Of a DNA stretch of 64,000 nt, positions 45,043-54,163 are shown one piece after another. Both the position numbers and the translations under genes were made by a program. This DNA is from Modestobacter sp. VKM Ac-2985. GTDB taxonomy: Bacteria > Actinomycetota > Actinomycetes > Mycobacteriales > Geodermatophilaceae. The notes beneath the pieces are model-generated. The model was given only the letters and a program-made list of their open reading frames with translations. It did not search any database and was not told the DNA's origin. Every line of letters begins with the position of its first letter. Position 1 is the stretch's first letter. The stretch covers positions 806,001-870,000 of the forward strand of contig NZ_JAPVBI010000001.1 in NCBI RefSeq assembly GCF_026967925.1, read 5' to 3'.

Positions 45043-45597
45043 ATGGCCGATCCCGAGACCGATCCCGACGTCGACCCCGAAGGCGGGCCCCCGGCCTCCA
45101 GGACGGGCACCGGTCGTGCGGTGCGCTGGTGGCTGGCCGCGGCCACGTTCGTGGCCGGGCTCTTCGTCGGGGGGCTCCTCGTCGGCCTGCTGAGCGAGGG
45201 GTCGGCGCCGGTCCCGGTCGCAGCCCAGGACGCGCCCGGTACCGACGGCGCCGTCCCGCTGCCGGAGGCCCCGGCGACGGGGGAGACCGCCGAGGTGGTC
45301 GTCAACGCCGCCTGCCTGCGGGCGGTCAACGGGGCACAGGACGTCGTCGCCGTCATCGACGACCTGGGTGAGGCGGTCAGCGAGTTCAACGCCGCCCGGC
45401 TGGACGAGGTGGTCCGGCGGCTGCAGCCCCTGCAGGGGCGGCTGAGCGCCGACATCGCCGGCTGTCAGGTCGTCAGCGAGGTGCAGGAGGCGACACCTCC
45501 CGCGACGCCCACCGGGACGCCTGCCGGGACGCCTGCCGGGACGCCGCCGGGTGAGCCGGTGCCGCCGTCGCCCACCGCTGTCGCACCACCCAGCTGA
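45043..45597 (+). CDS. Single-pass membrane protein with GTPA repeats
   Basis: A 184-residue protein, not a family I know. An acidic cytosolic N terminus, one membrane helix (WLAAATFVAGLFVGGLLVGLL, about 30-50) and an extracytoplasmic part containing a helix hairpin with two cysteines (AACLRAVNG... AGCQVVSEV). The C terminus has tandem TPAG repeats encoded by a 12-bp unit around 45510-45551 and a Pro-rich tail. GAGAGGA precedes ATG 45043. It is divergent to the MMPL gene. Confidence 0.75.
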   Translation: MADPETDPDVDPEGGPPASRTGTGRAVRWWLAAATFVAGLFVGGLLVGLLSEGSAPVPVAAQDAPGTDGAVPLPEAPATGETAEVVVNAACLRAVNGAQDVVAVIDDLGEAVSEFNAARLDEVVRRLQPLQGRLSADIAGCQVVSEVQEATPPATPTGTPAGTPAGTPPGEPVPPSPTAVAPPS

Positions 45598-45710
45598 TCC
45601 GGGACACTGACACCGCGACGTCCGGACGGCCGACCGACCGGCCTGGCACCCACAGGCAGGGCACATCTCGAGCACAGTGGCGTGCCGACGAGCCCGGTGA
45701 GGCTGGCGGC

Positions 45711-46004
45711 ATGCCACTGCGGACCTCACCCGGCACCGATGCGAGCGCACCAGTCGGGAGGGCGCCGGACATGGACGACGGTGCCGCACCGCCGCGGCGG
45801 GACTTCCCGTTCCCCGAGGCCAGCCGGCACCACATGCGGGAGTGGCCGCTGGTCTGGGACCCGCAGCGCGGGCACTACGGCCGCACCTGCCCGCACGGCG
45901 TCGGTCACCCGGACCCCGACGACGTCGTGTTCCTCCAGTCGGTCGGCGGCGTCTCGGGCGTCCATCCCTGCGACGGCTGCTGCATCGCCCCGCTCCGGGA
46001 CTGA
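45711..46004 (+). CDS. Small Cys/His-rich protein
   Basis: A 97-residue soluble protein. The second half carries HYGRTCPHGVGHPDPDD and HPCDGCCIAPLRD; these Cys and His residues could bind one zinc ion. The middle HMREWPLVWDPQRGHYG looks conserved. ATG 45711 or ATG 45771 may be the start; the latter has GGAGGG upstream. Function unknown. Confidence 0.6.
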   Translation: MPLRTSPGTDASAPVGRAPDMDDGAAPPRRDFPFPEASRHHMREWPLVWDPQRGHYGRTCPHGVGHPDPDDVVFLQSVGGVSGVHPCDGCCIAPLRD

Positions 46005-46143
46005 CCCAGCGGTCACCTCGGGCGGGCACGTCCTCGCTGCGGACTGCCGATGGAGGGAGGAGACGTCCTGCCGTCCCGTCGGTCGGGGCTCCCGGACGGC
46101 GCCGGACCCGCGGTGCCGCAGTCGCGAAAGGCCTACGTCGACC

Positions 46144-47229
46144 ATGCACGTGCTGCTGATGAACCAGGGCCACATCGGCCCCGACCACTACCGCGTCAAG
46201 GAGCCGGCCCGCGCCGTGCAGGAGGCGGGGCTGGGCGTCGCCGTCACGGTGGACCGGGGCCTGGCGACCACCATGCGCCCGGTCGTCGAGGGCGGCGAGC
46301 CCGAGGTCGTCGACGTCGACGCCAAGGGAGCCGACGTGGTGGTGCTCCAGGCGCCCAAGACCAAGGAGATGCTGCAGTGCATCCGGGTCCTGCAGGCCCA
46401 GGGGGTCGCCGTGGTCGTGGAGTTCGACGACCTGCTCTCCGCCGTCCCCTTCGGCCACATGGGGCACAAGGGGCTGGTCCGGGGCGGGCGCGCGAAGATC
46501 GCGCTGGAGTGCGCCAAGGAGGCCGACCTGGTCACCACGTCCACCCCGGCGCTGCAGCAGGAGTACGCATCGCACGGGCGCGGCGTCGTCGTGCCCAACG
46601 CCGTCCCGCGCCGGATCGCCGAGCTGCCCCCGGCCTACGAGCGTGACCCCGAGGTGGTGCGCATCGGCTGGACCGGGAACGTCGCCGGCCACCCCTACGA
46701 CCTGCAGGAGATGGGGTCGGGGCTGCAGCAGGCGCTGGACCGGACCCGTGGGCGCAGCGAGTTCGTGGTGCTGGGGCAGAAGTGGGACGCCCGGGAGCGG
46801 TTGCGGCTGCCCGAGGAGCCGGCCGAGGTCCCGTGGATCCCGGACGTCGACGACTACAGCCGGGCCATCGGGGAGCTGTTCGACGTGGGCATCGCCCCGC
46901 TCCGCATCGACCGGTTCAACACCTGCAAGAGCTGGCTGAAGCCGCTGGAGTACTCCGCCCGCGGCGTCTACTGCGTGCGGGCGCGCACCGAGGAGTACGA
47001 GCGGCTCGGCCTCGGGATGCCGGCCCGCGCGCCGAAGGACTGGGCGAAGTGGGTCGCCGCCGGGGTCACCGACGCCGACCGTCGTCGGGAGAGGGCCGCA
47101 GCCGCGCGGGAGCAGGTGCTGGCCGGCCACCTGATGGAGCACACCGTCGAACGCTGGGTGGCCGCCTGGCGGCTGGCCCTGGACCACCGGGCCCGCAGCA
47201 TGCGCCGGGGCGTGCTCGCGCAGGCATAG
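46144..47229 (+). CDS. GT-B glycosyltransferase (GT4-like)
   Basis: A 361-residue protein with two Rossmann halves. The N-terminal half has MNQGHIGPDHYRVKEPARAVQEAG and VVVEFDDLLSAVP; the C-terminal half has RIGWTGNVAGHPYDLQEM, VPWIPDVDDYSRAIGELFDVGIAPL and NTCKSWLKPLEYSARGVYCV, which form the nucleotide-sugar site of glycosyltransferase family 4-like enzymes. It is a cytosolic or peripheral enzyme without a clear substrate. It stands alone, flanked by a convergent gene. Confidence 0.82.
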   Translation: MHVLLMNQGHIGPDHYRVKEPARAVQEAGLGVAVTVDRGLATTMRPVVEGGEPEVVDVDAKGADVVVLQAPKTKEMLQCIRVLQAQGVAVVVEFDDLLSAVPFGHMGHKGLVRGGRAKIALECAKEADLVTTSTPALQQEYASHGRGVVVPNAVPRRIAELPPAYERDPEVVRIGWTGNVAGHPYDLQEMGSGLQQALDRTRGRSEFVVLGQKWDARERLRLPEEPAEVPWIPDVDDYSRAIGELFDVGIAPLRIDRFNTCKSWLKPLEYSARGVYCVRARTEEYERLGLGMPARAPKDWAKWVAAGVTDADRRRERAAAAREQVLAGHLMEHTVERWVAAWRLALDHRARSMRRGVLAQA

Positions 47230-47238
47230 CGGGCCCGG

Positions 47239-47970
47239 TCAGCGCGGCTTCGTGCCGAGGTAGACCGTGTTCGTGGCCGGCCGGTCCTGCAGGGGGTTGG
47301 GGAAGCTGACGACCTCGGCGGCGACGTCGGTGAAGACCTCGGCCAGCACGGACAGGTAGCCGTCCTCGGGCGGGTCGTTCGACCACAGCGAGAACACCCC
47401 TCCCGGCCGCAGGTGCCCGGCCAGCCGCCGGGTGCCGGCGACCCCGTAGAAGCCGGCGCTGCCGTCGGCGAGCAGGTGCTGCGGTGAGTGGTCGATGTCG
47501 ACGACGACGGCGTCGAAGACCCGGCCGGGCGTCGCGGGGTCGAAGCCGGTGCCCTCGGTCATCGCGAAGAAGTCCCCGTGCACGAACCGGCAACGGGGGT
47601 CGGCGGTGAGCGTGGGGCCGACCGGCACCAGCCCGCGCTGGTGCCAGCCGATCACCGGCTCGAGCAGGTCGACGACCACCAGCTCCCGCACCCGCGGGTC
47701 GGCCAGGACCGCCTCCGCGGTGTAGCCGAGCCCGAGCCCGCCCACCGCGACGTCCAGGCCGGGCGCACCGGGGGCGGGCCCGCCGAGCCGTGCCAGGGCG
47801 AGCCGGGCCACCGCCACCTCGGCCACGGTGAACTGGGTGGACATCAGGAACTCCTCGCCGAGCTTCACCTCGAAGACGTCGAGTCCGGTCACCGGGTCCC
47901 GCCGCCGGCGCAGGCTCACCTCACCGATCGGCGTGGGGCTCCAGTCCAGCTCCTCGATCCGGGCGCTCAT
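47239..47970 (-). CDS. Spermidine-synthase-like methyltransferase-fold protein
   Basis: A 243-residue protein of the spermine/spermidine synthase fold: LDVFEVKLGEEFLMSTQFTVAE, the nucleotide-binding GLDVAVGGLGLGYTAEAVLADPRVRELVVVDLLEPVI, VVVDIDHSPQHLL and HLRPGGVFSLWSNDPPED. The usual polyamine-binding residues are not obvious, so it may not make polyamines. It lies 26 bases downstream of the reverse transcriptase gene on the same strand, probably co-transcribed. Confidence 0.78.
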   Translation of the reverse strand: MSARIEELDWSPTPIGEVSLRRRRDPVTGLDVFEVKLGEEFLMSTQFTVAEVAVARLALARLGGPAPGAPGLDVAVGGLGLGYTAEAVLADPRVRELVVVDLLEPVIGWHQRGLVPVGPTLTADPRCRFVHGDFFAMTEGTGFDPATPGRVFDAVVVDIDHSPQHLLADGSAGFYGVAGTRRLAGHLRPGGVFSLWSNDPPEDGYLSVLAEVFTDVAAEVVSFPNPLQDRPATNTVYLGTKPR

Positions 47971-47996
47971 CCGGTGACCTCGATCATCGGCCGAGC

Positions 47997-49345
47997 CTAC
48001 GAGGGCGAGGGCGCCGACCAGTCGATCCGGTCGGCCAGGCCGTGCAGCCGGGCGCCGAACGCCGGGTCGACCGAGGCGGCCCAGGACACCCGGCCCAGCA
48101 CGTGGTCGCGGAAGGTGGCCGGGTCGTGGCCGCGGGTCTGGGTCGTCCAGCCGTGGACGGCGCAGTTGTGCAGCAGCGCCCGCAGCGCGTCCCGCTCCGG
48201 CCGCGGCAGGGTGGGGTGGTCGTTGACCACCGTGCCCAGCACCGACTGCCGGCGGGCCGCGCTGGTGGCCGAGGTCTTCGCCGCGTTCACCCGGAAGCCC
48301 TCCTCCTCGACCACGGCGGTGACCAGGGCGGCGAAGCGGTCGCGGGTGATCCGCCGGTCCCCGCTGAAGGTCAGGTCGTCGACGTAGCGGGTGTAGGTGG
48401 CACCGGCGGCCGTGGCGAGTCCGGTCAGCCGGCGGTCGAGGCGGTGGCAGACCAGGTTGGCCAGCGCCGGGGACGTCGGCGCCCCCTGCGGCAGGTGCGG
48501 CACCGCCAGCCGCTGACCCAGCCGCCCGTGCCGTTCCCGCGCCTCGATCCCCTCCGGAGCAGGGACGTGCCGCCACACCTCGGTGGGCAGCACCGTCGTC
48601 ACCAGGCCGGTGAGCACGTGCGCCACCGGCTCGGGCAGACCGGCGACGCCCAGCAGCAGGCCGTGCACCCGCCCGGCGGCGACGCTGCGAAGAACGCCTC
48701 CAGGTCCATCCGCAGCACGAACGCGGACCCCGCGTGCGGGGCGACCGCGGTGCGCACCGAACGTCCGGGCACGCAGCCGTGCGCGGCGTCGTGCACCGGG
48801 ATGCGGTCGAGCACGTGCCGCAGCACCCGCCGCTGCGCCTCCTTGAGCCGGGGCTTCGGCGCGGCGAGCAGCCGCACCCCGGACGGGCGCTGGACCACCC
48901 GCCAGCGGTAGTGCCGCAGCGCCTCGCCGGCGGTGCGCTCCAGCCGGCGGGCGTCGGCGAGCCACGCCAGTTCGCCGGCGTCGACGTCGAGCAGCCGGGC
49001 GACCGCGGCCTGGTCCGGGAGGTCGGCGACCGGCCGCCGCCGCCGGGCCAGCGCGGTCGGCACCGGCTGCCACCGCACGGGCCGGGGGAGCGGGCGCCGG
49101 GACTGCCCGCGCTCCCACCCCCGCGTCGTCCGGACGACGCGGGCCAGCTCCCGCGGTCGGTCGACCGGGGCGGCGGGGTAGACCGTCTGCACCTCCCCGA
49201 CCAGCGTGCCCACCCAGGTGTGGGCGCGGGCCTGGCCCAGCGCCACCGCCACCCGGCGGACCATCTCCGGCCGGCGCCACGGGCCGGCCAGCAGGGCGGT
49301 GGCGATCGCGGCGGCGGTGGCCGCGGCCTGCCGTTCGGCGGTCAC
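47997..49345 (-). pseudogene. Reverse transcriptase, split by a one-base frameshift
   Basis: The combined product would be about 449 residues. An N-terminal helical region (49345 to ~48860, WERGQSRRPLPRPVRWQP) leads into RT motifs: RLLAAPKPRLKEAQRRVLRHVLDRIPVHDAAHGCVPGRS and MDLEAFFA, then in the second frame LPQGAPTSPALANLVCHRLDRRL and the catalytic YTRYVDDLTFSGD. The frame slips at about 48686-48690, where one extra base would give EAFFASVAAGRV. QGAPTSP and YVDDLTFS are retron/group II-like. Start GTG 49345. Recent mutation, programmed shift or read error cannot be told apart here. Confidence 0.82.
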
Positions 49346-49404
49346 CGCGACCGCCCGGGTGCACGGCGGGGCGGCCAGCCGCTCCTCGCTGGAGGCGCCG
49401 CCTG

Positions 49405-49496
49405 GTGCGCGGAGCGCACAGCGCGGCTCATGACGCGATGCCCGACCTGCTCACGATGCCCCGGGGTTGCCCCGGGGTGATCGGCTGCTGCCGATC
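49405..49496 (-). ncRNA. Three consecutive hairpins upstream of the reverse transcriptase (candidate msr/msd-like RNA)
   Basis: On the RT strand three perfect hairpins follow each other: 49496-49479 (7-bp stem, 4-base loop), 49477-49459 (8-bp CCCCGGGG stem, 3-base loop) and 49419-49405 (6-bp stem, 3-base loop). They occupy the position of the retron msr-msd, just 5' of the RT gene. The long a1/a2 pair flanking a retron RNA is not evident, so this is a weak candidate only. Confidence 0.25.
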
Positions 49497-49657
49497 GTCC
49501 TGACCGCCCCGTCGTGCACGCGGCCACCGTAGTGGTGCGGGACCTCGCCGTGCGGATCCGGCGACGTCCACAGCGGGCACATGGGCGACACAGGGTGGCG
49601 GTGCAGCTCCGGCCCGCAACCTCCTGTTGTCCCGTCGTCTACCCCACGGAAAGCCGG

Positions 49658-50269
49658 ATGACCTCCACGCTGCTCTACTCCGCCGACCTGGTCGCGATCG
49701 TCGTCCTCACCCTCGGCGTCTACTTCCCCCGCCACCACCGCCGTGACCTGGTGGTCGCCTACCTGGGCGTCAACGTCGGCGTGCTCGCCGTCTCCGCCGC
49801 CCTGGCCACCAGCGGGGTCGGCGCCGGCCTCGGGCTGGGCCTGTTCGGCGTGCTGTCGATCATCCGTCTCCGCTCCACCGAGCTGGCCCAGACGGAGGTC
49901 GCCTACTACTTCTCCGCCCTCGCACTGGGGCTGCTCGGCGGGCTGGGCGCCGGGGGCACGGTGCTCCCGGTGGTCCTGATGGTGATGATCGTCGCCGTCC
50001 TCTTCGTCGCCGACCACCCGCGGGTGCTGCGCCGGCACCGCCAGCAGGTGGTGCGGCTGGACACGGCGTTCACGGACGAGGCCGCGCTCGTCGCCCACCT
50101 CGAAGGGCTGCTCGGTGCCCGCGTGCACCAGGTGGAGGTGCAGCGGGTCGACCTGGTCGACGACACCACGCTGGTCGATGTCCGCTACGAGGTGGTGAAG
50201 GTGCCGGCGCGCGTCCCGGGCGACGGTGCCACCGGGCACCCGGTGCGCCGGCCGGCGGTGCTCCGGTGA
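49658..50269 (+). CDS. DUF4956 membrane protein
   Basis: A 203-residue protein with four predicted membrane helices in the first 115 residues (VAIVVLTLGVYF, VVAYLGVNVGVLAVSAALA, GLGLGLFGVLSIIRLRSTE, ALGLLGGLGAGGTVLPVVLMVMIVAVLFV), the family motif FGVLSIIRLRSTELAQTEVAYYF, and a soluble ~80-residue C-terminal domain. DUF4956 proteins are regularly found beside VTC-domain proteins, as here (GTGA overlap with the next gene). Function is not established. Confidence 0.88.
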   Translation: MTSTLLYSADLVAIVVLTLGVYFPRHHRRDLVVAYLGVNVGVLAVSAALATSGVGAGLGLGLFGVLSIIRLRSTELAQTEVAYYFSALALGLLGGLGAGGTVLPVVLMVMIVAVLFVADHPRVLRRHRQQVVRLDTAFTDEAALVAHLEGLLGARVHQVEVQRVDLVDDTTLVDVRYEVVKVPARVPGDGATGHPVRRPAVLR

Positions 50270-51069
50270 CGGCCCTGAGGACGGCTCCGGACGCCGTGCT
50301 CCGGTCGGTCGCGGACCTGACGACGGTCGGCCTGGCCGAGCTGGTCGACCGGGCCGCCCTGCAGACCCGGGTGGACCGCAAGTACCTGCTGACCGTGACC
50401 GCGGCCGAGGCGGTAGTCGCCGGGCTGGCCGAGGCGGAGCAGCTCCGCGTGCTGGCCGAGGGGGAGCAGCGGGCCTTCTGCTACGCGTCGCAGTACCTCG
50501 ACACCCCCGAGCTGACCGGCTTCCACCTCGCCGCGCGGGGCCGCCGCCGCCGCTTCAAGGTGCGGGTGCGCACCTACCTCGACTCCGGGGACTCCTTCCT
50601 GGAGGTCAAGACCCGCGGCAGTCGCGGCCAGACGGTGAAGGAGCGGACCCCGTGGACCGGGGGCGACGACGTCTTCGTCGACGACGTCCTGCAGCGGGCC
50701 GGCATCGAGCAGGTGCCCGCGGCCGCGCTGCGGCCCACGCTCTGCACCGGCTACCTGCGCACCACGCTGCTGCTGCCGGCCACCGAGAGCCGGATCACCG
50801 TCGACACCGGCCTCACCTGGTCGCTGCCGGGCGGGCGGGCGGTCGCCCTGCCCGGGATGGCGATCGTCGAGACGAAGTCCGGGGCCGCGGCGTCGGCGGC
50901 CGACCGGCACCTGTGGCGGCACGGCCACCGCCCCTGCCGGATCTCCAAGTACGGCACCGGCCTGGCCGCTCTGCGCCCCGGGCTGCCGGCCAACCGGTGG
51001 CACCCGGTGCTCAGCCGGCACTTCCCGACCCAGCCCACCCGCCACCCCGAAGCGAGGAACCCCGCATGA
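50266..51069 (+). CDS. VTC-domain polyphosphate polymerase-like protein
   Basis: A 267-residue tunnel-fold protein of the VTC family. It shows RVDRKYLL, AFCYASQYLDTPELTGF, RRRFKVRVRTYLDSGDSFLEVKTR, TGYLRTTLLLP, DTGLTW and IVETKSG, the basic and acidic residues that line the active tunnel in VTC4. Eukaryotic VTC4 makes polyphosphate from ATP; the bacterial role is unproven. It is encoded between a DUF4956 membrane protein and a secreted Cthe_2159-type lipoprotein with 4-base overlaps on both sides. Confidence 0.88.
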   Translation: MTALRTAPDAVLRSVADLTTVGLAELVDRAALQTRVDRKYLLTVTAAEAVVAGLAEAEQLRVLAEGEQRAFCYASQYLDTPELTGFHLAARGRRRRFKVRVRTYLDSGDSFLEVKTRGSRGQTVKERTPWTGGDDVFVDDVLQRAGIEQVPAAALRPTLCTGYLRTTLLLPATESRITVDTGLTWSLPGGRAVALPGMAIVETKSGAAASAADRHLWRHGHRPCRISKYGTGLAALRPGLPANRWHPVLSRHFPTQPTRHPEARNPA

Positions 51070-52934
51070 GGACCACCCGGCTCCGCACCACCCTCTCCGC
51101 CGTCGCGATCGCCGCCCTGCTGGCCGGCTGCTCGTCCGCCGGCGGGACGGCCACCGCCGCGGCGGCCGCGGACACGGTCGTGTCCAGCGACGTGTCGGCC
51201 AGCACCGGTGCCACCGTCGCGGAGGCGCTGGCGGCGAACGCGGCCGCCGTCGACACCACCGGCGCAGCCGAGTACGACGAGGCCGACGTCGTGGCGGTCG
51301 ACCTCGACGACCCGGTGTCGTCGACCGGGGTGACCGTCGACGACGGCACCCTCACGATCACCGCCGCCGGCACCTACCTGCTGTCGGGCACGCTCGAGGA
51401 CGGCCAGGTCGTCGTCGACAGCGCCGGGGACGGCGTCGTCCGGCTGGTCCTGGACGGCGCCGACATCACCTCCTCGACCACGGCGGCGATCGCCGTGATG
51501 GACGCCGAGCAGGCCGTCGTCGTGCTGGCCGACGGCTCGACCAACCACCTGGCCGACGCCGCGGAGCACGCCTCGGCCGACGAGGAGCCCAACGCGGCCC
51601 TGTACAGCTCGGCGGACCTGGTCCTGACCGGCACCGGTGAGCTCACCGTCGAGGGCAACGCCAACGACGGCATCGCAGGCAAGGACGGCCTGGTCGTCGA
51701 GTCCGGGACGATCACCGTGGACGCGGTCGACGACGGGGTCCGCGGCAAGGACTCCCTGGTCGTGGCGGGCGGCACGATCACGGTGACCGCCGGTGGCGAC
51801 GGGCTGAAGTCCGACGACACCGAGGACGCGACCGCCGGCTACGTGCACCTGGCCGGCGGCACGGTCGCGGTGACCTCCGGCGGCGACGGGGTGCAGGCCG
51901 AGACCGACGTCGTCGTCAGCGGGGGCGAGCTGGTCGTCGAGGCCGGCGGTGGCAGCTCGGCCACCGTGGCCGAGGACGACTCGGCGAAGGGGCTCAAGGG
52001 TGCGGTGAGCGTGGTGGTCGGTGGCGGCACGGTCCAGGTGGACGCCGCGGACGACGCCGTGCACAGCAACGGTGCGGTCAGCGTCACCGACGGCGTCCTC
52101 ACCATGGCCAGCGCCGACGACGGCGTGCACGCCGACACCGACGTGACGATCACCGGCGGGACCGTCACCGTCACCGACTCCTACGAGGGGCTGGAGAGCG
52201 CGGCGGTCACGATCGCCGGCGGGACGGTCGACCTGACCGCGAGCGACGACGGGGTCAACGTGGCCGGCGGCAACGACGAGTCGGCCGCGGCCGGTCCGGG
52301 TGGGGGAGGGGACGCGTTCGCTGCCTCCGACGAGTTCCAGCTGACCATCAGCGGCGGCACCACGGTGGTCGACGCCGGCGGCGACGGACTGGACTCCAAC
52401 GGCTACGCGACGATGACCGGCGGCACGGTGGTGGTGAACGGGCCGACCGAGTCGATGAACGGCGCGATCGACGTCAACGGCTCCTTCGACGTCGACGGAG
52501 GGGTCCTGCTGGCCGCCGGGAGCGCGGGCATGGCGGTCGGCCCGGCCACCAGTTCGGCGCAGGGCTGGCTGTCGGCCACCCTCGACTCGGTGCAGCCGGC
52601 CGGGACGACGGTGCAGGTGACCTCCGCCGACGGCGAGGTGCTCGCCACCTACACCGCGGCGAAGTCCTTCCAGTCGTTGGTCTTCTCCTCCGCCGAGGTC
52701 GAGAGCGGCGCCGCACACGTCGTCTCGGCGGGCGGGACGGCGTCCGGCGAGGACGTGGGCGGCCTGTCCGCCACCGGCGACGCCACCGGCGCGACGCAAC
52801 TGGTCACCGTGACGGCCGGGGAACAGGCCGCGGGCGCTGGTGGCGGTGCCCCCGGTGGCGGCTTCGGCGGCCAGCCCCCAGCCGGGGCCCAGCGCCCCGG
52901 CGGCCAGCCGTCCTCCGGAGGGACGGCCGACTGA
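51066..52934 (+). CDS. Cthe_2159-like carbohydrate-binding lipoprotein
   Basis: A 622-residue secreted protein with lipobox LLAGC (Cys22). The mature part is a long right-handed beta-helix made of repeats such as GGTITVTAGGDGLKSDD, GGTVAVTSGGDGVQAETDV and GVLTMASADDGVHADTDV, matching the Cthe_2159 family, which binds cellulose or pectin-like acidic polysaccharides with calcium. The C-terminal ~60 residues are Gly/Pro-rich. Co-encoded with DUF4956 and VTC, an arrangement seen in many Firmicutes and Actinobacteria. Confidence 0.9.
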   Translation: MRTTRLRTTLSAVAIAALLAGCSSAGGTATAAAAADTVVSSDVSASTGATVAEALAANAAAVDTTGAAEYDEADVVAVDLDDPVSSTGVTVDDGTLTITAAGTYLLSGTLEDGQVVVDSAGDGVVRLVLDGADITSSTTAAIAVMDAEQAVVVLADGSTNHLADAAEHASADEEPNAALYSSADLVLTGTGELTVEGNANDGIAGKDGLVVESGTITVDAVDDGVRGKDSLVVAGGTITVTAGGDGLKSDDTEDATAGYVHLAGGTVAVTSGGDGVQAETDVVVSGGELVVEAGGGSSATVAEDDSAKGLKGAVSVVVGGGTVQVDAADDAVHSNGAVSVTDGVLTMASADDGVHADTDVTITGGTVTVTDSYEGLESAAVTIAGGTVDLTASDDGVNVAGGNDESAAAGPGGGGDAFAASDEFQLTISGGTTVVDAGGDGLDSNGYATMTGGTVVVNGPTESMNGAIDVNGSFDVDGGVLLAAGSAGMAVGPATSSAQGWLSATLDSVQPAGTTVQVTSADGEVLATYTAAKSFQSLVFSSAEVESGAAHVVSAGGTASGEDVGGLSATGDATGATQLVTVTAGEQAAGAGGGAPGGGFGGQPPAGAQRPGGQPSSGGTAD

Positions 52935-53015
52935 CGACGCTCCGTCCGCCCGGCCGGTGCCCCGACGCCGACCGGGTGGGCGGACCCGGGACAGCGCACC
53001 CCGTCGTGCGCCAGG

Positions 53016-53645
53016 ATGGGGCCCGTGATGCCTCCGCACCCCGGCCAGCCGCCGGCCCCGATGGTCGTCCCGGCCTTCTTCGTCTCGCAGCGGGTCACCA
53101 TGATGGTCAACCGCTACGAGATCCGGGCCGTCCAGCCGGACGGCTCCGAGGGCCACCTGCTCGCGCTGGCCGAGCAGAAGCGGATGAAGCTGAAGGAGGA
53201 GGTGGTCTTCTACGCCGACGAGTCGAAGAGCCGCGCGGTCTTCTCCTTCAAGGCCCGCCAGCGGCTGGACGTCTCGGCCCAGCACGACGTCTTCGACGAA
53301 CACGGTGCACCGCTGGGCATGTTCAGCAAGCAGTTCGGGGCCAGCCTGCTCCGCTCGACCTGGACCCTGTCGGCCCCGGGCATCGAGGCGGTCGGCCGCG
53401 AGCGCCGACCGGCCCTCGCGGTCGTGCGCCGGGTCTGGACCGCGCTCCCCGTCGTCGGCGACGTCCCGGTGCCCTTCGTCTTCCACTTCGACTTCGTCGA
53501 CACCGCGACCGGGGCGCCGGTGCTGATCAGCGAGCGGAAGAAGGCCATCCGGGACCGCTACACCGTCACGGTGCCCGACCCGCGGCTGGACTTCCGGGTC
53601 GCCGCAGCGATGGCCGTCGCCCTGGACGCGCTGCAGAGCCGCTGA
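53016..53645 (+). CDS. LURP-one/Tubby-like domain protein
   Basis: A 209-residue protein. A Pro-rich start is followed by a beta-rich domain FFVSQRVTMMVNRYEIRAV... LALAEQKRMKLKEEVVFYADE and DVFDEHGAPLGMFSKQFGASLLRSTWTL, resembling the LURP-one/phospholipid scramblase fold. The C-terminal FDFVDTATGAPVLISERKKAIRDRYTVTVPDPRLDFRVAAAMAVALDAL fits the closing central helix. Function unknown in bacteria. The start could also be ATG 53028. Confidence 0.75.
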   Translation: MGPVMPPHPGQPPAPMVVPAFFVSQRVTMMVNRYEIRAVQPDGSEGHLLALAEQKRMKLKEEVVFYADESKSRAVFSFKARQRLDVSAQHDVFDEHGAPLGMFSKQFGASLLRSTWTLSAPGIEAVGRERRPALAVVRRVWTALPVVGDVPVPFVFHFDFVDTATGAPVLISERKKAIRDRYTVTVPDPRLDFRVAAAMAVALDALQSR

Positions 53646-53657
53646 CCGGGGCCGGCG

Positions 53658-54062
53658 CTAGAGGTACCGGCTCTCCAGCTCTGCGAAGAAGGCCTTCGCC
53701 AACGCGGTGAAGTCGGCCTCGCGGACGGCGATCTCGTCGCCCACCCGGTACTTGAGCACGGTGCGCGCCGGGTCCAGCCGGATGTGCTTGTCGGCGACCA
53801 TCGTGCCGCCGTGCACCAGCGACTCGGCGATCAGCCGTACCTCGTTGAGCGCGTTGCCGTCCGAGCCCTCGATGCCCCGGCCGCGGTGTACGAACCAGTT
53901 CTCCAGCACCACGACCAGGTCGTTGAAGAAGACGGGCTCGAACGCACGCAGCGCGGCCGGCTCGGTGGCGGCGGCCAGCTCCCGGTAGGCGGCGACGCGG
54001 GCGTCGACCGCCGCGCGCCGTCCGTCGATGTAGTCCAGTGCGTAGGTGCTCTGACACAACAC
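53658..54062 (-). CDS. Conserved hypothetical protein, helical
   Basis: A 134-residue soluble protein. [57 protein letters not shown] and the later [39 protein letters not shown] look like a well-conserved small family, but I cannot name it. GTG 54062 is preferred because GGGGAGGAG lies 5 bases upstream; the frame is open to 54119. Confidence 0.72.
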   Translation of the reverse strand: MLCQSTYALDYIDGRRAAVDARVAAYRELAAATEPAALRAFEPVFFNDLVVVLENWFVHRGRGIEGSDGNALNEVRLIAESLVHGGTMVADKHIRLDPARTVLKYRVGDEIAVREADFTALAKAFFAELESRYL

Positions 54063-54163
54063 GGCTGCTCCTCCCCGGATCGCGACGCTGCGCTCCGACC
54101 GGCCCCTCCAGGGTGACACCGCGCGCGGCCGTCCGGAACCGGTCCGCGTGGCGGACCCGCCGG

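Noticed and set aside
45503..45551. CRISPR-like short repeats
   Set aside because: The 12-bp units are contiguous, have no spacers and encode a TPAG protein repeat. No CRISPR array or cas gene is present, despite the type III-E-like sigma/CHAT set.
46021..46040. GGCACGT-like block before the glycosyltransferase
   Set aside because: A GGGCACGTCC sequence exists about 110 bases before the gene, but the GTATCAG block is missing.
42529..47187. A 1,552-codon open frame on the minus strand
   Set aside because: It extends the MMPL gene through unrelated antisense sequence over three plus-strand genes. Only 42529-44949 has protein-family sense, with a proper GGAGG and GTG start.
49479..49496. Attachment site or IS end
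   Set aside because: Hairpins near the reverse transcriptase are not flanked by direct repeats and no transposase or integrase is encoded in the window.
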